From an uncultured Eubacterium sp. (GTDB taxonomy: Bacteria > Bacillota > Clostridia > Oscillospirales > Acutalibacteraceae), in contig CAJOHE010000010.1 of NCBI GenBank assembly GCA_905234495.1, forward strand, positions 1-64,000: 64,000 nt of DNA. Direction: 5' to 3'. Shown piece after piece: positions 50,233 to 59,451 of this stretch. Within the stretch, counting starts at the first letter, position 1, and every line of letters starts with the position of its first letter. Below the pieces are notes generated by a model. That model was not told the DNA's origin. It worked only from the letters and a program-made list of their open reading frames with translations, and did not search any database. Position numbers and translations under genes: made by a program.

Positions 50233-51252
50233 ATGGCGTTATTAGAAGTTAAAAACTTACAGACATCTTTCTTCACCGACGCAGGTGAGGTTAAGGCTGT
50301 AAACGATGTATCTTTCAATCTCGAAAGGGGCAAGGTTCTCGGCATAGTTGGCGAGTCGGGCTCGGGCAAATCCGTAACGGCTTATTCGATTATGCAGATT
50401 CTCGCCTCAACGGGTAAAATCGTCGGCGGTTCCGTAAAGCTCGACGGGCAGGAACTTGTCGGCGCAGACGAAAAGGTTATGAAAACCGTAAGAGGTAATA
50501 AGATTTCCATTATATTCCAGGATCCTATGACCTCGTTAAATCCCACATACACAATCGGCAGACAGCTTATTGAAGCTATCACTCTTCACACCAACAGAAA
50601 CCGTAAGGAAGCCTACGAAAGAGCTGTTGAAATGATTAGGCTTGTAAATATCAACGAGCCCAAAAAGAGAATGAAACAGTATCCGTTTGAGCTTTCGGGC
50701 GGTATGAGGCAGAGAATAATGATTGCCATGGCTCTTGCCTGCGAACCCGATATCCTTATTGCCGACGAACCCACAACGGCTCTCGACGTAACGATTCAGG
50801 CGCAGATTCTCGAGCTTATGACCGACCTTCAGAAAGAGCTCGGTATGGCGATTATTATGATTACCCACGACCTCGGCGTTGTGGCTCAGATGTGCGACGA
50901 AGTTGTTGTAATGTACGCGGGCTCAATCTGTGAGCAGGGAACTGCGGACGAGATATTCTACAATCCCCGCCACGAGTACACCAAAGGCCTTATGCGTTCA
51001 ATCCCGACGGCGGACACCGCGGGCAACAAGCTTCATCCCATTACGGGAACACCGATTGACCTGCTCAATATGCCTAAGGGCTGTCCGTTTGCCCCGAGAT
51101 GCGACAATGCGATGAAAATCTGCATCAATCACAGAGCGGAGCGAATGAAGATAAACGACGACCACTATGCAACCTGCTGGATGAATGTCAAGAAGGGCAT
51201 TGACGACGGCGAAATAGTGCTCGACGAGGAAGGCGGTGAGGCTGATGAGTGA
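50233..51252 (+). CDS. oppD: Oligopeptide ABC transporter ATPase, OppD type
   Basis: A 339-residue ATPase: Walker A GESGSGKSV, signature LSGGMRQRIMIAMAL, Walker B ILIADEPTTALD, and the C-terminal oligopeptide-specific domain with GCPFAPRCDNAMKIC. That Cys-containing domain may carry an iron-sulfur cluster, as reported for some Opp/Dpp ATPases. AGGAGGG lies five bases before ATG 50233. The stop overlaps the start of oppF by eight bases. Confidence 0.92.
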   Translation: MALLEVKNLQTSFFTDAGEVKAVNDVSFNLERGKVLGIVGESGSGKSVTAYSIMQILASTGKIVGGSVKLDGQELVGADEKVMKTVRGNKISIIFQDPMTSLNPTYTIGRQLIEAITLHTNRNRKEAYERAVEMIRLVNINEPKKRMKQYPFELSGGMRQRIMIAMALACEPDILIADEPTTALDVTIQAQILELMTDLQKELGMAIIMITHDLGVVAQMCDEVVVMYAGSICEQGTADEIFYNPRHEYTKGLMRSIPTADTAGNKLHPITGTPIDLLNMPKGCPFAPRCDNAMKICINHRAERMKINDDHYATCWMNVKKGIDDGEIVLDEEGGEADE

Positions 51253-52228
51253 TTATAAACCTCTTATCGAGATAAAGCATTTAAAGCAGTATTTCCCGAT
51301 TAACACAGGCCTTTTTCAGACCAAACCGCTCAAAGCCGTTGACGACGTTTCGTTTGACATAAAGAAGGGCGAAACCCTCGGTCTTGTAGGCGAATCCGGC
51401 TGCGGAAAAACCACGGTCGGCAGAACAATCCTTCATCTCTACAAGCCCACCGACGGCGAAATCTGGTATGACGGCAAGCAGGTTAAAACCCGCGCCGACA
51501 TCAAAAAGTTCAGAACAAAGGCAACAATGGTATTTCAGGACCCGTATTCCTCGCTCAACCCGAGGATGACGGTTTCGGATATCATCGGCGAGCCGCTCGA
51601 CGTGCATAAGCTCTATTCAAACAAGAAGGAAAGAGAGGAAAAAATCCTTCAGTTTATGGACTATGTAGGTCTTAACAGCGAGCACGCTTCAAGATACGCC
51701 CACGAGTTTTCGGGCGGTCAGAGGCAGAGGATAGGTATTGCCCGTTCACTTGCGGTAAATCCCGATTTCATTGTCTGCGACGAACCCGTATCGGCTCTTG
51801 ACGTATCGATTCAGGCTCAGGTTATAAATATGTTTGACGAGCTTCAGGATAAGCTTGGGCTGACCTATCTTTTCATAGCTCACGACCTTCTCGTTGTCCG
51901 TCACATATCCGACAGAATTGCGGTAATGTATCTCGGCCACATAGTCGAGCTTGCAGACGCGGGCGAGATTTACGACCACCCGCTTCACCCGTATTCAAAG
52001 TCGCTTCTTTCGGCGGTACCGGTTCCCGACCCGCAGGTGGCAAGGGCAAACAAGAGAATCGTCCTCACGGGCGATATCCCGAGCCCGCTCAACGCACCGT
52101 CGGGCTGTCCGTTCAGGACGCGCTGCCAGTACGCAACCGACGCCTGCGCCGAGAGTATGCCCGAGTTCAAAGAGGTTTCGACAGGCCATTTCGTAGCCTG
52201 CCACAGAACCGAAGAAATCAACGATTAA
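51245..52228 (+). CDS. oppF: Oligopeptide ABC transporter ATPase, OppF type
   Basis: A 327-residue partner ATPase: Walker [10 protein letters not shown], signature [15 protein letters not shown], Walker [13 protein letters not shown], and the family's C-terminal domain with [15 protein letters not shown]. It forms the heterodimeric motor with OppD. ATG 51245 is preceded by GGCGGTGAGG inside oppD. Confidence 0.92.
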   Translation: MSDYKPLIEIKHLKQYFPINTGLFQTKPLKAVDDVSFDIKKGETLGLVGESGCGKTTVGRTILHLYKPTDGEIWYDGKQVKTRADIKKFRTKATMVFQDPYSSLNPRMTVSDIIGEPLDVHKLYSNKKEREEKILQFMDYVGLNSEHASRYAHEFSGGQRQRIGIARSLAVNPDFIVCDEPVSALDVSIQAQVINMFDELQDKLGLTYLFIAHDLLVVRHISDRIAVMYLGHIVELADAGEIYDHPLHPYSKSLLSAVPVPDPQVARANKRIVLTGDIPSPLNAPSGCPFRTRCQYATDACAESMPEFKEVSTGHFVACHRTEEIND

Positions 52229-52239
52229 TATGGTAAACA

Positions 52240-52255
52240 GTACGGCTTGCCGTAC
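52240..52255 (+). promoter_or_regulatory. Intergenic hairpin between oppF and oppA
   Basis: GTACGG/CCGTAC arms with a CTTG loop, followed by A residues rather than T. It may protect or process the mRNA so that the binding protein is made in excess. Confidence 0.4.
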
Positions 52256-52289
52256 AAAAAATAATTTTTCATTTTGAAAGGATGGTACT

Positions 52290-54125
52290 ATGAAAATGAA
52301 AAAAATTCTTGCACTCGTTCTTGCACTTGCATTAGTGCTCAGCTTCGCTGCTTGTTCAAAGGGCGGAGACGGCGGTAACGAGGGCGACGCAGCAAAAGAT
52401 TCTATTGCTGTATGTCTGGCTTCAGAGCCCGACACAATCGACCCTGCTCTCAACTCAGCAGTTGACGGCGCTACACTTCTTGCACACCTTTTCTCAGGTC
52501 TTGCTAAATGGCAGCAGAACGACCAGGGTGTTCTTGAGCTTGTACCCGACGCAGCTACAGAGCTTACTGAGGGCGTAGAAAATGCAGACGGAACGGTAAC
52601 CTACACCTACACCCTTAAGGATAACCTTAAGTGGTCGGACGGTCAGCCGGTTACTGCAAACGACTTCATTTTCGCATGGAACAGAGCAGCTTCTCTCGAT
52701 CTTGCAGCTGACTACGGCTATATGTTTGAAGTAGTTGACGGTTATGCTGAAATGACAGAGGCTGACGATGCAGGAGCAGCAGTTAACCCCGACGCTAAGC
52801 TCAACGCTAAGGCTGTTGACGACAAGACAATCGAGGTTACACTTGAAAACGCAGTTCCTTACTGGAACGAGCTTCTTGCATTCCCGACCTACTTCCCGGT
52901 ACGTGAGGACGTAGTAGCTAACGAAGCATGGGCAACAGATCCTGCTACTTATGTATGTAACGGTCTTTACACCCTTGATTCATGGGAGCACAACTCACTC
53001 ATCACTCTTAAGAAGAATGCAGAGCATCCCGACAATGCACAGGTAACAATGAACACAATTCAGTTCTACCTTTCAGACGATGCTAACAATATGCTTTCTA
53101 ACTTCAAGAATGGCGACTGGCAGTTAATCGACTCTATTCCTACAAACGAAATCGCAAGCATTAAGGAAGAGTACAAGGACGAGTTCTACAACGTTGGTCA
53201 GCTCGGCACATACTATGTATGCTGGAACATCAACGAGGAACTTCTTCCCGAGGGCAGCACCCTTGAGGGCGTAGAGGCAGAGGCTGCAAGATCTGAAATC
53301 AGAAACGCAGTTGCTCTTCTCATCGACCGTAACTACATCGTAGACGAGATTGCTCAGGGCGGCCAGATTCCTGCTTCCACATTCGTTGGCGCAGGTCTCA
53401 CAGACGCTGACGGCAAGACTGAGTTCCGCGCAAATGCAGGCACAAGCTCAGACTTCGAAGGTTACTTCGACGCTTCCTCAGAGGCAGTTCAGTCAAACTT
53501 TGACTCAGCTGTTGAGACTCTTAAGAAGTACTATGATTACGACGAGGCTACCGGCAAGTTCACAAACTTCCCGAAGCTTACCTATCTCTACAACACTGAC
53601 GAAGGACACAAGGCAATCGGTGAATACATCCAGTCTTCACTTGCTAACGTTGGTATCGAAATCAGCATGGAGAATCAGGAGTGGGCTACATTCCTTAACA
53701 CACGTAAGGACGGTAACTTCTCAATCGCTCGTAACGGTTGGCTTGCTGACTACAATGATCCTATCAGCTTCCTTGATATGTGGACCACAGCATCAGGTAA
53801 CAATGATGTTCAGTTCGGCAAGGGCGAAAATGCAGACCTTAAGGCTTACAACCTCGACCTTACAGCTCTCGGCTATGAGGATAAGGTAGAAAACGGCACA
53901 TGGGCTGAGACCTATGACGTTCTCATCGCAAGAATTAAGACCTGCACAGATACTGAAAAGCGTTATCAGATGATGCATATGGCAGAGGATATGCTTATGG
54001 CATCAGGATGTCTCTGTCCTATCTATTACTACACAGATCAGTATCTTCTTGATTCATCTGTTCAGGGCTTCTTCTCAAGTCCTCTCGGATACAAGTACTT
54101 CATGTACTGCACATATACAGACTAA
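52290..54125 (+). CDS. oppA: Oligopeptide-binding lipoprotein, OppA type
   Basis: A 611-residue extracellular solute-binding protein (family 5). The signal peptide ends in the lipobox LSFAAC (Cys about 23) followed by a flexible SKGGDGGNEG linker, so it is lipid-anchored. The body starts with VCLASEPDTIDPALNSA and contains LKWSDGQPVTANDFIFAWNR, family hallmarks, and ends with a WxxDYNDPISFLDMWTT segment. Codon use differs from the other opp genes (more GCA/GCT for Ala, AAG and CTT), as expected for high expression. It captures peptides for the OppBCDF transporter. Confidence 0.93.
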   Translation: MKMKKILALVLALALVLSFAACSKGGDGGNEGDAAKDSIAVCLASEPDTIDPALNSAVDGATLLAHLFSGLAKWQQNDQGVLELVPDAATELTEGVENADGTVTYTYTLKDNLKWSDGQPVTANDFIFAWNRAASLDLAADYGYMFEVVDGYAEMTEADDAGAAVNPDAKLNAKAVDDKTIEVTLENAVPYWNELLAFPTYFPVREDVVANEAWATDPATYVCNGLYTLDSWEHNSLITLKKNAEHPDNAQVTMNTIQFYLSDDANNMLSNFKNGDWQLIDSIPTNEIASIKEEYKDEFYNVGQLGTYYVCWNINEELLPEGSTLEGVEAEAARSEIRNAVALLIDRNYIVDEIAQGGQIPASTFVGAGLTDADGKTEFRANAGTSSDFEGYFDASSEAVQSNFDSAVETLKKYYDYDEATGKFTNFPKLTYLYNTDEGHKAIGEYIQSSLANVGIEISMENQEWATFLNTRKDGNFSIARNGWLADYNDPISFLDMWTTASGNNDVQFGKGENADLKAYNLDLTALGYEDKVENGTWAETYDVLIARIKTCTDTEKRYQMMHMAEDMLMASGCLCPIYYYTDQYLLDSSVQGFFSSPLGYKYFMYCTYTD

Positions 54126-54161
54126 TCAGAATCGTTAATCTGTATAAATAAAAACAAAACG

Positions 54162-54191
54162 GTACTGCGGGGAAACCCGCAGTACTTTTTT
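54162..54191 (+). terminator. Terminator of the opp operon
   Basis: Perfect GTACTGCGGG/CCCGCAGTAC arms with a GAAA loop and six T. Confidence 0.9.
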
Positions 54192-54192
54192 A

Positions 54193-54221
54193 TTGCCATT
54201 CTTTATTCTATATGCTACAAT
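54193..54221 (+). promoter_or_regulatory. Promoter of the fucose genes
   Basis: TTGCCA (54193-54198), a 17-base spacer and TACAAT (54216-54221), 29 bases before the aldolase start codon. Confidence 0.65.
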
Positions 54222-54250
54222 GAAAACGTAATAAATCTAAGGAGAAAGCT

Positions 54251-54961
54251 ATGCAGGATATCAATGCTATCAAAGACCAAATCTGCGACGTCTGTCACAA
54301 GATGTGGCAGCTCGGCTGGGTTGCCGCAAACGACGGTAACGTGAGCGTAAGGCTTGAGGACGGCAGGATTATCGCCACCCCGACGGGTATGAGCAAATCC
54401 TTCATCACTCCCGAAAAGCTGATTGTTCTCGACAGCGAGGGAAACGTTCTTGAAGCCGCGGACGGGCTCAGACCCTCAAGCGAGATAAAGATGCACCTTC
54501 GCTGCTATGACAAGCGCGACGACGTTATGAGCGTAATCCACGCCCATCCGCCGGGCGCAACGGGCTTTGCGGTCGCTCACAAGGCTATGGATATGTATAA
54601 TATGATTGAGGACGTTGCGGTCATCGGCTCGGTACCGCTCACGCCCTACGGCACACCCTCAACCGTCGAGGTTCCGAATTCAATCGAGCCCTATCTCGAA
54701 GAGCACGACGTTATGCTTCTTGAAAACCACGGCGCGCTTGCGGTGGGAAGCGACGTTATCACCGCCTTCTACCGTATGGAAAGCCTTGAGCTCTGGGCAA
54801 AAATCACTATTAACGCCGTAATCCTCGGCGGAAGCTTCGACATCAGCAACGAAAACATTCAGAAGCTTATCGACCTTAGAGGTTATTACAAGGTTACGGG
54901 AAGACATCCCGGCCACAAGCTCTTTAACCCCGACGACGGTATGCTTCATAAAAAGGACTAA
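54251..54961 (+). CDS. fucA: L-fuculose-1-phosphate aldolase (class II aldolase family)
   Basis: A 236-residue cytosolic zinc enzyme that splits L-fuculose 1-phosphate into dihydroxyacetone phosphate and L-lactaldehyde. Seen: NDGNVSVRL near the N-terminus, catalytic Glu in SSEIKMHL, zinc ligands in VIHAHPPGATG and the ENHGALAVG His. The fold also covers ribulose-5-phosphate 4-epimerases, but the following fucose isomerase gene makes the aldolase role more likely. No fuculokinase is present in the window. GGAGAAAG stands before the ATG. Confidence 0.85.
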   Translation: MQDINAIKDQICDVCHKMWQLGWVAANDGNVSVRLEDGRIIATPTGMSKSFITPEKLIVLDSEGNVLEAADGLRPSSEIKMHLRCYDKRDDVMSVIHAHPPGATGFAVAHKAMDMYNMIEDVAVIGSVPLTPYGTPSTVEVPNSIEPYLEEHDVMLLENHGALAVGSDVITAFYRMESLELWAKITINAVILGGSFDISNENIQKLIDLRGYYKVTGRHPGHKLFNPDDGMLHKKD

Positions 54962-54978
54962 TCAGGGAGGAATAATAT

Positions 54979-56763
54979 ATGCTTTATCCGAAAATAGGTA
55001 TAAGACCGACGATTGACGGCCGCTGGGGCGGCGTAAGAGAAAGCCTCGAAAACCAGACAATGGGAATGGCAAGCGCTGCCAAGAAGCTGATTGAGGAAAA
55101 CCTCAGATATCCCGACGGCACGCCCGTTCAGTGCGTTATCAGCAACACCACAATCGGCGGCGGTGCAGAGGCGGCAAAGTGCGCCGAGCAGTTTGCGGGC
55201 GAAAACGTTGTTGCCACTCTTTCCGTAACGCCCTGCTGGTGCTACGGCAGCGAGACCTTCGATATGGACCCCCACACGATTAAAGCGGTATGGGGCTTCA
55301 ACGGAACGGAACGTCCCGGCGCGGTTTATCTTGCGGCGGTTATGGCGGCGTACGCCCAGAAGGGACTTCCCGCATTTTCAATCTACGGCCACGACGTTCA
55401 GGACAGCACCGACACAAATATCCCCGAAGACGTTGCCGAAAAGATTCTTCGCTTTGCCCGCTGCGCGGTAAGCGTAGGCTGGATGAAGAACAAGGCGTAC
55501 GTAAACTTCGGCGGTATCGCTATGGGTATCGCGGGAAGCTTCTGTAATGCAGAGATGTTCCAGAAGTATTTCGGCATTCGCGCAGAGTGGGTTGATATGA
55601 CCGAAATTATCCGCAGAATCACCCTTGAGATTTACGACCGTGACGAGTATGAAAAGGCTCTCGCGTGGGTAAAGGAAAACTGCAAGGAGGGCTTTGACTG
55701 CAACGCAGGTAAGGACCTTCCCGAAATCATCACAAAGTCTAAGGTTATCGAGCCCGACAAGGACTGGGAGTTCATCGTAAAAATGACGATGATTATGCGC
55801 GATATCCTCTACGGCAACAAGAAGCTCGACGAGATGGGCTGGCACGAGGAAGCGCTCGGCAAAAACGCATTTGCGGGCGGCTTTCAGGGACAGCGTCAGT
55901 GGACGGACTGGCTTCCGAACGCCGACTTCACCGAGGCTATTATGGCGAGCTCGTTTGACTGGAACGGCAAAAAGGCGCCGACCCCGTTTGCAACCGAGAA
56001 CGATACTCTCAACTGCGTTGCGATGATGCTCGGCACCCTCGTTTCAAACACCGCGCCCTGCTTCCACGACGTTCGCACCTACTGGAGCCCCGACGCCTGC
56101 GAGAGAGTTACCGGCGTTAAGCCCGAGGGCGTTGCCGCAAACGGCTTCATTCACCTTATCAATTCGGGCGCAACCGCGCTTGACGGAAGCGGCGCTTCAA
56201 AGAACGCAAAGGGCGAGGGCTGTATGAAGCCCTTCTGGGAAATGACCGACGCCGACATCAAGGCTTGCCTCAACGCAACCGACTGGTGCAGGGCAAACTA
56301 TGAGTACTTCCGCGGCGGCGGCTTCTCAAGCCATTTCCGCTGCCATGCAGAGATGCCCGTAACTATGCTTCGCGTAAACGTTATCGACGGTATCGGCCCC
56401 GTGCTTCAGCTTGCCGAGGGCTATACGGCAGACCTTCCCGACGAGATTCACAACGTTATCGACAAGAGAACCGACCCGACGTGGCCCACAACGTGGTTTG
56501 TTCCGAACCTCACCGGCAAGGGCGCGTTCAAGGACGTTTACAGCGTTATGGCAAATTGGGGCGCAAACCACGGCGTAACCGTTTACGGTCACGTTGGAGG
56601 CGAGCTCATCACACTTGCCTCAATGCTCAGAATTCCTGTAAATATGCACAACGTTGACGAGGACAGAATTTTCCGTCCGCACTCATGGGCAGCTTTCGGA
56701 ACCGAGGACACGCAGTCCGCGGATTACAGAGCCTGCGCAACCTACGGACCTTTGTATAAATAA
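54979..56763 (+). CDS. fucI: L-fucose isomerase
   Basis: A 594-residue cytosolic enzyme, the normal length for FucI, which converts L-fucose (and D-arabinose) to L-fuculose using Mn2+. The start [20 protein letters not shown], the [17 protein letters not shown] and [15 protein letters not shown] segments, and the late [26 protein letters not shown] region match the family. It follows fucA by 17 bases with GGGAGG in between. Fucose is a common sugar of host mucin and human-milk glycans, fitting a gut habitat. Confidence 0.95.
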   Translation: MLYPKIGIRPTIDGRWGGVRESLENQTMGMASAAKKLIEENLRYPDGTPVQCVISNTTIGGGAEAAKCAEQFAGENVVATLSVTPCWCYGSETFDMDPHTIKAVWGFNGTERPGAVYLAAVMAAYAQKGLPAFSIYGHDVQDSTDTNIPEDVAEKILRFARCAVSVGWMKNKAYVNFGGIAMGIAGSFCNAEMFQKYFGIRAEWVDMTEIIRRITLEIYDRDEYEKALAWVKENCKEGFDCNAGKDLPEIITKSKVIEPDKDWEFIVKMTMIMRDILYGNKKLDEMGWHEEALGKNAFAGGFQGQRQWTDWLPNADFTEAIMASSFDWNGKKAPTPFATENDTLNCVAMMLGTLVSNTAPCFHDVRTYWSPDACERVTGVKPEGVAANGFIHLINSGATALDGSGASKNAKGEGCMKPFWEMTDADIKACLNATDWCRANYEYFRGGGFSSHFRCHAEMPVTMLRVNVIDGIGPVLQLAEGYTADLPDEIHNVIDKRTDPTWPTTWFVPNLTGKGAFKDVYSVMANWGANHGVTVYGHVGGELITLASMLRIPVNMHNVDEDRIFRPHSWAAFGTEDTQSADYRACATYGPLYK

Positions 56764-56766
56764 TTC

Positions 56767-56794
56767 TTGTGTTTTCGTATTTTAATGGTATAAT
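56767..56794 (+). promoter_or_regulatory. Promoter of the PIG-L deacetylase gene
   Basis: TTGTGT (56767-56772), a 16-base spacer and the consensus TATAAT (56789-56794), directly after fucI. Confidence 0.6.
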
Positions 56795-56824
56795 GCAAGT
56801 GAGGACAAAAAAGGAGGACCTGCT

Positions 56825-57553
56825 ATGTTAGAAAAACCAAGTAATACAGTACTGTATTTTGCACCTCATCAGGATGACGAACTTCTCTCAATGGGTATCG
56901 ACATCGCCGCTTCGGTTAAAAACGGCTATGACGTTCACATCATTATGGTGACCGACGGCGCAAGCTCAAACGTAAGGCTTCGTCTGGGCAATCGCGAATT
57001 CTGCGACCAGTGCCACGAGCAGCACGTTTTTGACTTGACCAAGGAGGATTTCACCGCAACGAGGGACCAGGAGCTTTTCGGCTGCTGCGACGCTCTCGGC
57101 GTTAAGAGGGAAAACATCCATCTTGAGCATGACAGAATCGTTGACGGCACAATCACGCTTGACGGCGCAAAGGATATAATTAAAATGTATCTTGAAAAGA
57201 TTGATAAGGACGCCACGGTCTGCACGATTTATCCGAACGACCCCAAGGAACAGCACAAGGACCACAGGACTCTCGGTCTTGCGGTTAAGGCGCTCTATGA
57301 CGAGGGTGTAATCAAGCACATCGTTCTTATGGAAGAGCCCTACGTTGCAGTTGCCGTTGACCACGCGCCCGGCGAGGAGCCCACAATCTTCTACGCGCCC
57401 GACGATATTGCAGAGCAGCTTGAAAAAGCGGTTGCCTCATATTTCTTATGGGACCCTGCAAACAAGCGCTATGCAGTCGGCTTCCACAGCGTACCCAACG
57501 AGATGAACCAGCTCAAAACTGAGAAGGGCTTGTATTACCACACATACGAATAA
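56825..57553 (+). CDS. PIG-L family deacetylase
   Basis: A 242-residue zinc-dependent deacetylase fold. The zinc/catalytic motif PHQDDE (residues about 14-19) and the later HKDHR triad are diagnostic of the LmbE/PIG-L family, which removes acetyl groups from N-acetylglucosamine-containing or similar compounds. There is no signal peptide. It has its own promoter and terminator and lies next to fucose genes, so a deacetylated amino sugar is a possible substrate, but this is inference. Confidence 0.87.
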   Translation: MLEKPSNTVLYFAPHQDDELLSMGIDIAASVKNGYDVHIIMVTDGASSNVRLRLGNREFCDQCHEQHVFDLTKEDFTATRDQELFGCCDALGVKRENIHLEHDRIVDGTITLDGAKDIIKMYLEKIDKDATVCTIYPNDPKEQHKDHRTLGLAVKALYDEGVIKHIVLMEEPYVAVAVDHAPGEEPTIFYAPDDIAEQLEKAVASYFLWDPANKRYAVGFHSVPNEMNQLKTEKGLYYHTYE

Positions 57554-57560
57554 AGGCATA

Positions 57561-57593
57561 AAAAAAGCTCCGCGAAAACTCGCGGAGCTTTTT
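57561..57593. terminator. Bidirectional terminator
   Basis: AAAAAAGCTCCGCG pairs with CGCGGAGCTTTTT around a six-base loop, between the deacetylase gene and the convergent STAS gene. Confidence 0.88.
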
Positions 57594-57602
57594 CATTATT
57601 AT

Positions 57603-57893
57603 TTATTCAATATTAAGAATATCCGAGAAACCTGTGATGTCGAAAATCTCAGTTACGATTTCGTTTGCGCCCGTAACCTTCATTGCGTTCTTCATTGTCT
57701 TCTGAGCAGAGAGGAGAACTCTCAGTCCTGCAGATGAGATGTAGTCAACGCCTGAAAAATCAAATGTCAGATTCTCAACGCCGTCAAGCTCTTCCTTGAT
57801 AACCTTTTCAAGGTCGGGTGCCGTTGTTGTCTCAAGTCTGCCTTCGATTTTGAGTGTGAGTGCGTTTCCGTCTTTAATCTTATTGATAGTCAT
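57603..57893 (-). CDS. STAS-domain anti-sigma-factor antagonist
   Basis: A 96-residue single STAS domain (SpoIIAA/RsbV-like). The switch segment FDFSGVDYISSAGLRVLLSA carries the phosphorylatable Ser (residue 53 or 54). In known systems it binds an anti-sigma kinase and frees a sigma factor. A strong GGGAGG stands before the ATG. Its partner is probably the 199-residue protein encoded 18 bases upstream; no sigma factor gene is adjacent. Confidence 0.88.
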   Translation of the reverse strand: MTINKIKDGNALTLKIEGRLETTTAPDLEKVIKEELDGVENLTFDFSGVDYISSAGLRVLLSAQKTMKNAMKVTGANEIVTEIFDITGFSDILNIE

Positions 57894-57911
57894 AATAATT
57901 TCCTCCCTGAA

Positions 57912-58511
57912 TTACATCTTTTTGAACACAATCATTTCAACTGTGTCGTCGCTGATGCCGATTTCGATTTCGTCCGCAATATTTGCAACGATTGATTTTT
58001 CAAGCTCGTCCCAGTCTTCCTTGGCGCCGCTCTGTGCGGAAGCCTTGTATCTGTTGAGGGACCAAACGGTTGCGGTGTTCTTTGCATAAGCCGCCGCGCC
58101 CATTGTTGAAGCATTGTTTACCCAGCCCGATGAATACGCTCCCGGAAGAGGTGCTTCGCTCGGCTCAAGGATGCGGTTGAATAAATCGCGAACCTTGCCC
58201 ATAACGCCCTTTGCGGCAATATTCTCGCCGCTTGTAGACGCTGAGAGAAGCTTGCTTCTCATTTCGCTGTTCATCTTTGTTTCAGCCAGAAGGTGAAGAC
58301 GGAAGGTGTTGTCCTCGTCCTCAATCCAGAAGTCAGCCTCATGCTTACCCGTAAGAGCCTGCATCATTCCCATCATCTCTTCGGCAAGAAGGGCGAGGTG
58401 AATTGAATCCTTTTTGTCAAGCTCTTTATAAGCAGCAACTGCTTCGGTCTGCCTTAACGCTTCGGATATTCCGACGCCTTCACTGGTAACATGAATAACA
58501 TCTGATTTCAT
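57912..58511 (-). CDS. Degenerate HATPase/anti-sigma-like protein paired with STAS
   Basis: A 199-residue soluble protein. The helix LALLAEEMMGMMQALTG sits where the N-box of RsbW/SpoIIAB-type kinases (EALTNAI-like) should be, and later AKGVMGKVRDLF resembles the family's C-terminal helix. The usual N-box Asn and the DxGxG loop are not seen, so ATP binding is doubtful. The pairing with a STAS gene suggests a partner-switch role without kinase activity. About 60 residues in the middle (LEPSEAPLPGAYSSGWVNN) look inserted. It is the first gene of a two-gene unit with its own promoter. Confidence 0.55.
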   Translation of the reverse strand: MKSDVIHVTSEGVGISEALRQTEAVAAYKELDKKDSIHLALLAEEMMGMMQALTGKHEADFWIEDEDNTFRLHLLAETKMNSEMRSKLLSASTSGENIAAKGVMGKVRDLFNRILEPSEAPLPGAYSSGWVNNASTMGAAAYAKNTATVWSLNRYKASAQSGAKEDWDELEKSIVANIADEIEIGISDDTVEMIVFKKM

Positions 58512-58542
58512 ATAAATACCTCTCTTTAATTTTTATATATCC

Positions 58543-58571
58543 ATTTTAACCCTTTTTGCGCATTAAGTCAA
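58543..58571 (-). promoter_or_regulatory. Promoter of the STAS pair
   Basis: On the minus strand TTGACT (58566-58571), a 17-base spacer and TAAAAT (58543-58548). Confidence 0.7.
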
Positions 58572-58577
58572 GAATTA

Positions 58578-59450
58578 TTAAAGCATATGTTTAATCGGTT
58601 TTATATCGTCAAATTCCGGGAAACGGTAAAAGCGCTGAGCGTTCCTGCCGAGAAGCTTTGCCTTGCTCCCTTCGTCAAACTCGTCAGACTTCGTGATGAA
58701 GTCGTAGCTCATCTTGTAGGTGATTTCAACCATAGTCCTCGGATAGTCGCTTCCCCACATCATCTTGTCAAAGCCGCAGATTTCCGAAGCCTCGTAAATT
58801 GCCTTGATTGCTGAAGGGTAGGGGTAGAACTCGTAGTTGAAAAGCCACGTGATTCCGCCGCTTTCAACAAACACGTTTCTGTATCTCGCAAGCTTAATCT
58901 GTTCCTGCCACTGAGGGGTTGTCACCATTCCGAAATGACCTATTGCAATTCTGAGGTCGGGAAGTTCCTCGATGATTTCCCTGAGCGAGCCCGTCTGGAT
59001 ATCGCCGTCGGCAAGGTCTATTGATACAAACTTATCTGCCTCATACGCCGCTTTGAAAACGTCAATATGCTTCGTGAGGTCCTGCTCTTCAAGCTTGCAG
59101 GCGCAGAGCTTGATTCCGTCAAAGCCGTCAAGCGCGTAGGGCTTTCCTTCCTCGTAAAGGCTGCAAATCCTCAGCCTGTCGGGGTATTTTTCCTTAGCCG
59201 AACGAAGGTAGGCGTCCTGATTTCCGTCCATAACTTCCTGAGTGATAACGGCGCCGTTTACGCAGGCGTAGTCCATATTTGAAACGAGCATCTCTGCCGT
59301 ATTGCTGCAATCGAGCATATAGGGCGGCATCATCTGCCTTACCTCGCCTGCAAAATTGCTTCTTCCGTTTTCAAGCGCGTAAACGGGCTTGCCCTGATGC
59401 ACGCCTTCCTGCTTTTTCCACAAATGTGTGTGTGCGTCAATAATAATCAT
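58578..59450 (-). CDS. Amidohydrolase-family (COG3618-like) hydrolase
   Basis: A 290-residue TIM-barrel metal hydrolase. DAHTHLW near the start gives the first metal ligands, IGHFGM the next His, and WGSDYPRTM the catalytic Asp. The pattern fits the amidohydrolase-2 group that contains L-fuconolactonase, dicarboxylate lactonases and decarboxylases. The start is probably ATG 59450, with GGTGAG just before it; GTG 59459 would overlap the dehydrogenase gene. It is the third gene of an operon with two dehydrogenases, so a lactone or keto-acid of a sugar is a reasonable substrate guess. Confidence 0.72.
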   Translation of the reverse strand: MIIIDAHTHLWKKQEGVHQGKPVYALENGRSNFAGEVRQMMPPYMLDCSNTAEMLVSNMDYACVNGAVITQEVMDGNQDAYLRSAKEKYPDRLRICSLYEEGKPYALDGFDGIKLCACKLEEQDLTKHIDVFKAAYEADKFVSIDLADGDIQTGSLREIIEELPDLRIAIGHFGMVTTPQWQEQIKLARYRNVFVESGGITWLFNYEFYPYPSAIKAIYEASEICGFDKMMWGSDYPRTMVEITYKMSYDFITKSDEFDEGSKAKLLGRNAQRFYRFPEFDDIKPIKHML

Positions 59451-59451
59451 A

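Noticed and set aside
54251..54961. L-ribulose-5-phosphate 4-epimerase
   Set aside because: The fold is shared, but the directly following L-fucose isomerase gene makes fuculose-phosphate aldolase the better call.
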